A stretch of DNA of 8,340 nt from Nitrososphaerota archaeon (GTDB lineage Archaea > Thermoproteota > Nitrososphaeria > Nitrososphaerales > UBA183), in NCBI GenBank assembly GCA_029784825.1, contig JAFMAU010000077.1, positions 1 through 8,340 on the forward strand. Reading direction: 5' to 3'. The position numbers and the translations under genes are program-made. This document shows positions 5,647-8,340 of the stretch, one piece after another (within the stretch, counting starts at the first letter, position 1; each line of letters begins with the position of its first letter). Under the pieces are notes generated by a model. It worked only from the letters and a program-made list of their open reading frames with translations. It made no database searches and was not told the origin of the DNA.

Positions 5647-5684
5647 TGATTTAGGCGAGCCCTTGGACGAGGAGCCGACACGGC

Positions 5685-5969
5685 TTGAGGCTGAGCACGG
5701 CTTCGACGCGGAGGGCGATCGACAAGTGGAAGAGACACGCGCGGAGCCAGGCGACCAGGTCCAAGTACTGGGCTCTGGAGATGGTATCAGGGGTGGTGAC
5801 GTCGGCAAGACGCGAGAAACTCGTCGTGCTCCCATTCTTGGGTTTGGCCGTGCTCTTCAACTTCGCAGCAATCCAATTCGGCGTCCTGGTCCTCATAGGG
5901 TTCTTCGTGGCGAAGCTGCACTGTTACAGGCTCGTCAACTCTGTGATGGGCCTCCTAACGTTCACATAA
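5685..5969 (+). CDS. Possible small membrane protein with a hydrophobic hairpin
   Basis: The 94-codon ORF from TTG 5685 encodes a basic N-terminal part (about 1-45, rich in Arg and Lys), a long hydrophobic stretch at about 46-77 (KLVVLPFLGLAVLFNF then AAIQFGVLVLIGFFVAK) that could form two short membrane helices or a hairpin, and a hydrophobic end. TTG is the only start after an in-frame TAG at 5652. Upstream lie an A/T-rich box and the paired TGTTAACA palindromes, which supports a plus-strand promoter. An antisense ORF (5651-5896) is open in the register that shares third codon positions, so GC3 cannot tell them apart. I prefer the plus strand because of the promoter, slightly more G-starting codons and the membrane segment. 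No family recognised. Confidence 0.45.
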   Translation: MRLSTASTRRAIDKWKRHARSQATRSKYWALEMVSGVVTSARREKLVVLPFLGLAVLFNFAAIQFGVLVLIGFFVAKLHCYRLVNSVMGLLTFT

Positions 5970-6039
5970 CTGGATCAAACGGCCCCGCCGACACAACCCA
6001 GGCGAACCCGGAAAGGACGCCAACTACCCGAACCAATCA

Positions 6040-6678
6040 TCATGTCGGACTCGGTGGCAAGCGTTTCTTCCCCTCGTCTGTCAACTGGTAAACGAAGGGC
6101 TTCGACGAGGCGTTCCGCTGGACCAGGCCCAGCTCGAACAACTCCTTCATGACTCTAGCGGTGTGTTCGCGTGACTTGCCGAGCGCGTCTGTCAGCTGAC
6201 GGGTGTTCTTCGGGGCCCCGCCCAAGATCCTGAGGGCGGCGACCTGGGTCTCGTCCAACTCCGACGCAGCCAAGGGCGCGGGGATCGGCCGTGGTGGCTG
6301 TGGTGGCTGTGATTCCTGTGACTCTTGTGACTCCAGTTGTTGCATGGGCTGACTCTGAGTGTGACTTAAGGCTGGTTCGGCCTCTGGTTGTGAGGGCTGG
6401 GGCATCACCATGGGTGGCGGGTGGGCGTTCGCAGCCGCAAGGGCAGCGGAGGCCGTCATGACCCTGGACTGGATTACCTCCACCCTTCCCATCATATCCA
6501 GGATCCGCTCGTCCTGCTTCTTGAGACGCTGCTCTAGGGACGACCAGAGGTCCCGCCCTAGGTCGGTGGACACGTTGACCCGCTCAGAGACCTGCCTGTA
6601 CTTGACAAGGAGCCCGACGGAAAGAGCCACAAAGAAGAACGAAGCGGCCAGCAGAGCGACCTCTGTGATGTCTACCAT
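6040..6678 (-). CDS. Membrane-anchored winged-helix transcriptional regulator
   Basis: 212 residues in four parts. A transmembrane helix spans about 6-25 (EVALLAASFFFVALSVGLLV), followed by K26 and R28, so the C-terminus should be cytoplasmic. A likely coiled coil follows (about 28-75, charged heptad-like). Then comes a Pro/Gln/Ser/Glu-rich flexible linker (about 86-138, with the repeated SQE). A C-terminal winged helix spans about 140-206, where NTRQLTDALGKSREHTARVMKEL is the HTH and PFVYQLTDEGKKRL the wing. Such a protein would tether DNA, or sense a membrane signal, at the cytoplasmic face. The coiled coil suggests a dimer. ATG at 6678 is preceded by a CTTAAATC box and an array of GTCAC-like sites over the promoter. 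The target is unknown; self-regulation is a fair guess. Confidence 0.75.
   Translation of the reverse strand: MVDITEVALLAASFFFVALSVGLLVKYRQVSERVNVSTDLGRDLWSSLEQRLKKQDERILDMMGRVEVIQSRVMTASAALAAANAHPPPMVMPQPSQPEAEPALSHTQSQPMQQLESQESQESQPPQPPRPIPAPLAASELDETQVAALRILGGAPKNTRQLTDALGKSREHTARVMKELFELGLVQRNASSKPFVYQLTDEGKKRLPPSPT
6308..6331 (-). repeat. TCACA coding microrepeat in the regulator linker
   Basis: Three TGTGAY hexamers at 6308, 6317 and 6326 (RTCACA on the coding strand) with a 9-bp period encode the SQE-type repeats of the linker. A fourth copy lies at 6360. The 9-bp step keeps frame, so this may be simple codon-repeat expansion rather than a binding array. Confidence 0.5.
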
Positions 6679-6680
6679 CC

Positions 6681-6719
6681 GTGACCTAGACGTGACCCTA
6701 GTTGTGATTTAAGCGTGAC
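6681..6719 (-). promoter_or_regulatory. Promoter with operator-like GTGAY array
   Basis: GTGAC or GTGAT begins at 6681, 6692, 6704 and 6715, steps of 11, 12 and 11 bp, which puts all copies on roughly one face of the helix. The array covers the CTTAAATC TATA-like box (6706-6713 on the coding strand) and the expected transcript start just before the ATG at 6678. A bound protein would block TBP/TFB or polymerase, so repression is the natural inference. The repeat is seen; the binder is unknown. Confidence 0.55.
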
Positions 6720-6720
6720 G

Positions 6721-6965
6721 CCGGAACACACCGCCACAGGACCCCACGGCGCGCACCCACCGGTCCGACCTCTGTCAGCCGCCTCTTCGTTTCCACAGCC
6801 GAGTATTTGGAGAGGAACAGGGGCTCATGAGAGGAAACACCGGACGAACGAGCCGAGCCTGCTCGGCGTTCCACCCTTACGGCCCCACCCGTTCCCGTCC
6901 ATAGGCACACCAGCCTGGCGCCTATCACACCAAATCCAGCTTCCGTCCCTGTGACTCGCTCGCAA
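6721..6965. other. Intergenic stretch without a convincing gene
   Basis: These 245 bases separate the membrane-anchored regulator from the 143-residue protein. Open frames on both strands lack a plausible start, domain or hydrophobic pattern. One clear hairpin is present: GCCGAG (6852-6857), CCTG loop, CTCGGC (6862-6867), extended by AAC and GTT across a 2-base bulge. TGTGGAAACGA on the minus strand (around 6787-6797) weakly recalls an ORB but lacks the dyad half and the G-string. Confidence 0.35.
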
Positions 6966-7397
6966 TCACACCACGATTTTCTCGGTCAAAGAGCCCAACA
7001 CACCGGCTAACCGCTCGGTCTCCTCGTCGGACAGCTCTCTGACACCTCCTCCGGCCACATCCAGCAGCCTTCGGACGTCTTCTACCTTGACAACTCCGAC
7101 CCAAATCCCGATTAGGAGGGTTATGATCGACTTCCGGACGTTCCGCTTTGCCTGTTGGACGGTCCGGTAGTAGGACCCGACGGTCAGAGGTTTGGGTTTA
7201 CCCTTGGTCCGCCCCTGAGATGCGGCCGACGAGGCCTCCCTGTACTTCATCTCACCGATCACCACACGCAGATAGAGCCTCAGGGCCTCGAGCTGTCTTG
7301 CCGTCAAAGAAGACTGGTTGACCAACGATTCGGGGAGACTCAACGTCCCCTCTGTCATCCAAAGATGTATTAATTTTTCCAACACGGCTTTTGTCAA
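6966..7397 (-). CDS. Small HTH-like protein, possibly sigma-region-4-like fold, function unknown
   Basis: 143 residues with no enzyme motif. An acidic/hydrophobic N-terminal helix (about 1-28) precedes LTARQLEALRLYLRVVIGEMKYREA (about 31-55). A basic loop follows (about 61-70, GRTKGKPKP), then LTVGSYYRTVQQAKRNVRKSI (71-91), which reads like the two helices of a sigma-4-type HTH with a recognition helix rich in Arg, Lys and Gln. The C-terminal third (about 92-143) is helical with a hydrophobic patch (ITLLIGIWVGVV). This suggests a DNA- or polymerase-associated protein, but I do not recognise the family with certainty. TTG at 7397 with an AATATTTT-type box (7426-7433) about 30 nt upstream gives the full length; ATG at 7358 would remove 13 residues. 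It is divergent from elf1. Confidence 0.7.
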   Translation of the reverse strand: MTKAVLEKLIHLWMTEGTLSLPESLVNQSSLTARQLEALRLYLRVVIGEMKYREASSAASQGRTKGKPKPLTVGSYYRTVQQAKRNVRKSIITLLIGIWVGVVKVEDVRRLLDVAGGGVRELSDEETERLAGVLGSLTEKIVV

Positions 7398-7425
7398 TAA
7401 TTACTATTCTCTGTTCATCATCCAG

Positions 7426-7433
7426 AATATTTT
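7426..7433 (-). promoter_or_regulatory. TATA-like box of the 143-residue protein gene
   Basis: AATATTTT on the plus strand (AAAATATT on the coding strand) lies 29-36 nt upstream of the TTG at 7397, inside the most A/T-rich interval of the window (about 7370-7450). The spacing supports a leaderless or nearly leaderless transcript from the TTG rather than the internal ATG. Confidence 0.5.
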
Positions 7434-7491
7434 CATTATCTCCGCTACACAATCAGAAGTTCCACAACAGGAATCAAGAGCGCACGAGGTG

Positions 7492-7534
7492 TTACTTATC
7501 TACGAGGCTTGACAGACGGGCGGGCGAGAGAGGA
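7492..7534 (+). promoter_or_regulatory. Promoter and ribosome-binding site of elf1-GGGP synthase
   Basis: TTACTTATCTA (7492-7502) is the likely TATA element, and GAGAGAGG (7526-7533) precedes ATG 7535. The purine tract decides this start against the longer upstream reading of the same frame, whose N-terminal part is not Elf1-like. Confidence 0.45.
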
Positions 7535-7795
7535 ATGGGTAGGAGACGCAAGAAAACCCTTCGGGTGGTCCACAAGACCCTGCCGTCGGTCTTCGCATGT
7601 CCCCGCTGCGGCCTGATCTCGATTCGCATCACATCCGAACAAGATCCAGCATCACAGGATTTCGTGTTTCGCGTCACATGCGGTAACCCCAATTGCCCGT
7701 TGCACGCGGGCAGAGAGATGCGGTACCAGACCAAGAGGGCCAACATAGACGTCTACAACACCTTCGTAGACGACTACGCCAAGGCCGGGGTCTGA
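7535..7795 (+). CDS. Transcription elongation factor Elf1 homologue (zinc ribbon)
   Basis: Elf1-type proteins are small zinc-binding factors that travel with RNA polymerase during elongation; archaeal homologues occur mainly in TACK and Asgard lineages. The 86 residues start MGRRRKK, the usual basic N-terminus. FACPRCG (C22, C25) and TCGNPNC (C49, C54) supply four zinc ligands, and the end DVYNTFVDDY matches the DVYxxFxDE-like C-terminus of the family. The second cysteine pair is spaced CX4C rather than the usual CX2C. The chosen ATG has a purine-rich site just upstream and yields the normal family length; a longer reading of the same frame from 7391 adds low-quality sequence. The TGA at 7793-7795 is one base before the TTG of GGGP synthase, so the two are an operon. 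Confidence 0.85.
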   Translation: MGRRRKKTLRVVHKTLPSVFACPRCGLISIRITSEQDPASQDFVFRVTCGNPNCPLHAGREMRYQTKRANIDVYNTFVDDYAKAGV

Positions 7796-7796
7796 C

Positions 7797-8340
7797 TTGC
7801 TCGAGCCGGGCCCGGTAGAGAGACACCTCATCGATGAGACGAAGCGGGGTCCAGTCGTAGCAGCTCTGATAGACCCGGAAGACTTCACTCCTAAGCAGGC
7901 CGCAGAGACAGCCGCCAAAGCGGTTGATGCGGGGGTTTCGCTAATTCTGGTCGGCGGTTCGACCCTGGCGAACCAAAGCAGGCTCGACGACGTGGTGAAA
8001 GCTATCAAAAGTCACAGCAAATCACACCCTGGTCACAGCAAGTCACACAACGTGCCCGTTGTCCTCTTCCCTGGCAACATCACAGGCGTCTCGCGGTACG
8101 CCGACGCCATCCTGTTCAGCTCTCTTCTCAACTCGACCAACCCTTACTTCATCATCGGCGCCCAGGCTCTTGGGGCGGTGGAGGTCTACAAGAGCAAGAT
8201 TGAGAGCATTCCCATGGGCTATCTTGTCTTCGGGAACAGCAGCGCCACCAGCTTCATCGGCCAGGTCAACCCCATCCCGGCATCGAAGCCCAACCTCGCT
8301 GTGATCTACACGCTGGCTGCCCAGTATCTAGGGATGAGGA
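7797..8340 (+). CDS. Geranylgeranylglyceryl phosphate synthase (GGGPS), N-terminal 181 residues
   Basis: GGGPS joins geranylgeranyl diphosphate to sn-glycerol-1-phosphate, the first step committing a cell to archaeal ether lipids; it is a (beta/alpha)8-barrel. The visible part has VVAALIDPED (20-29), DAGVSLILVGGS (44-55), VPVVLFPGN (86-94), YADAILFSSLLNSTNPYFIIGAQ (101-123) and PMGYLVFGN (139-147), all in family order. TTG at 7797 is the only start after an in-frame stop and follows the elf1 stop by one base, with GGGG about 6-9 nt before it. About 70 residues of a usual 250 lie beyond the window. Two oddities: a 14-residue Ser/His/Lys insertion at 72-85, and a phosphate-loop region reading GNSSATSFIGQ where many homologues have a GGT/GST-type loop. 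Identification is confident. Confidence 0.9.
   Translation, partial: MLEPGPVERHLIDETKRGPVVAALIDPEDFTPKQAAETAAKAVDAGVSLILVGGSTLANQSRLDDVVKAIKSHSKSHPGHSKSHNVPVVLFPGNITGVSRYADAILFSSLLNSTNPYFIIGAQALGAVEVYKSKIESIPMGYLVFGNSSATSFIGQVNPIPASKPNLAVIYTLAAQYLGMR
8011..8052 (+). repeat. 21-bp imperfect tandem duplication with four RTCACA boxes inside GGGPS
   Basis: GTCACAGCAA starts at 8011 and again at 8032. The two 21-base units agree at 17 positions. RTCACA falls at 8011, 8021, 8032 and 8042, steps of 10, 11 and 10 bp, read in two different codon registers. The encoded peptide repeats HSKSH and lies between helix and strand, in a loop that homologues usually keep short. Confidence 0.65.

Noticed and set aside
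5651..5896. 81-codon minus-strand ORF
   Set aside because: No TATA-like or ribosome-binding sequence before its ATG, no domain, and it is antisense to a frame with better promoter context. Kept as a finding, not a gene.
6776..6803. TGTGGAAACGA on the minus strand as a fourth ORB
   Set aside because: The right half and a broken G-run are present but the CCA dyad half is missing; too degenerate to count.
6698..6954. Short ORFs on both strands between the two regulators
   Set aside because: Non-standard starts, no hydrophobic or domain pattern, compositionally explained by high GC.
7391..7534. N-terminal extension of the Elf1 frame
   Set aside because: The added 48 residues are unlike Elf1, span the promoter region and overlap the divergent gene's start; the ATG at 7535 gives the normal length and basic N-terminus.

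Overview
The window is archaeal chromosome. Family-D DNA polymerase small subunit, Orc1/Cdc6 and geranylgeranylglyceryl phosphate synthase are archaeal hallmarks. PolD argues against the classical Crenarchaeota, and an Elf1-type zinc-ribbon elongation factor argues against most Euryarchaeota. Together with high GC and several small winged-helix proteins of a style common there, the best guess is Nitrososphaerota (Thaumarchaeota), probably not a low-GC marine lineage. This assignment is inference; no rRNA or tRNA gene is present to settle it.

Layout. 3-149: tail of a phosphohexomutase gene, whose stop overlaps the start of the PolD small subunit DP1 (149-1636, +). DP1 faces Orc1/Cdc6 (1642-2835, -) tail to tail with 5 bp between. 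2836-3000: promoter region of cdc6, with an ORB-like palindrome at the cdc6 start. 3001-3135: a 44-residue single-pass membrane protein ending in a hairpin terminator. 3155-4285 (-): a regulator with two helix-turn-helix modules. 4400-4692: a decayed GrpB-like gene and two hairpins. 4715-5113 (-): a small winged-helix protein. 5114-5684: a long gene-poor stretch read here as a replication origin. 5685-5969 (+): a possible small membrane protein. 6040-6678 (-): a membrane-anchored winged-helix regulator with an operator-like array over its promoter. 6966-7397 (-): a small HTH-like protein. 7535-7795 (+): Elf1. 7797-8340 (+): GGGP synthase, cut by the window end.

The most interesting element is the candidate oriC at about 5160-5435. 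It has two direct copies and one inverted copy of a sequence matching the archaeal Origin Recognition Box (GGYTCCARTGGAAAC, three bases, GGGGT). Three tandem pairs of an unfamiliar GGTTCAC heptamer are interleaved with them, and one pair abuts the promoter of the neighbouring winged-helix gene. The initiator gene cdc6 lies 2.4 kb away and carries the ORB core CAGTGGAAAC at its own start, so initiator, polymerase subunit and origin form one replication locus.

A second theme is the hexamer RTCACA/TGTGAY. By eye it occurs about 17 times between 6308 and 8084 and about 3 times in the preceding 6.3 kb. It forms arrays in a protein linker and in an insertion within GGGP synthase, and its shorter core GTGAY forms an array over a promoter. 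Many genes here (cdc6, both middle minus-strand regulators, the 143-residue protein, GGGP synthase and perhaps the 94-residue protein) have TTG as the only or longest available start, several with an A/T-rich box about 26-35 nt upstream, which suggests leaderless transcription.
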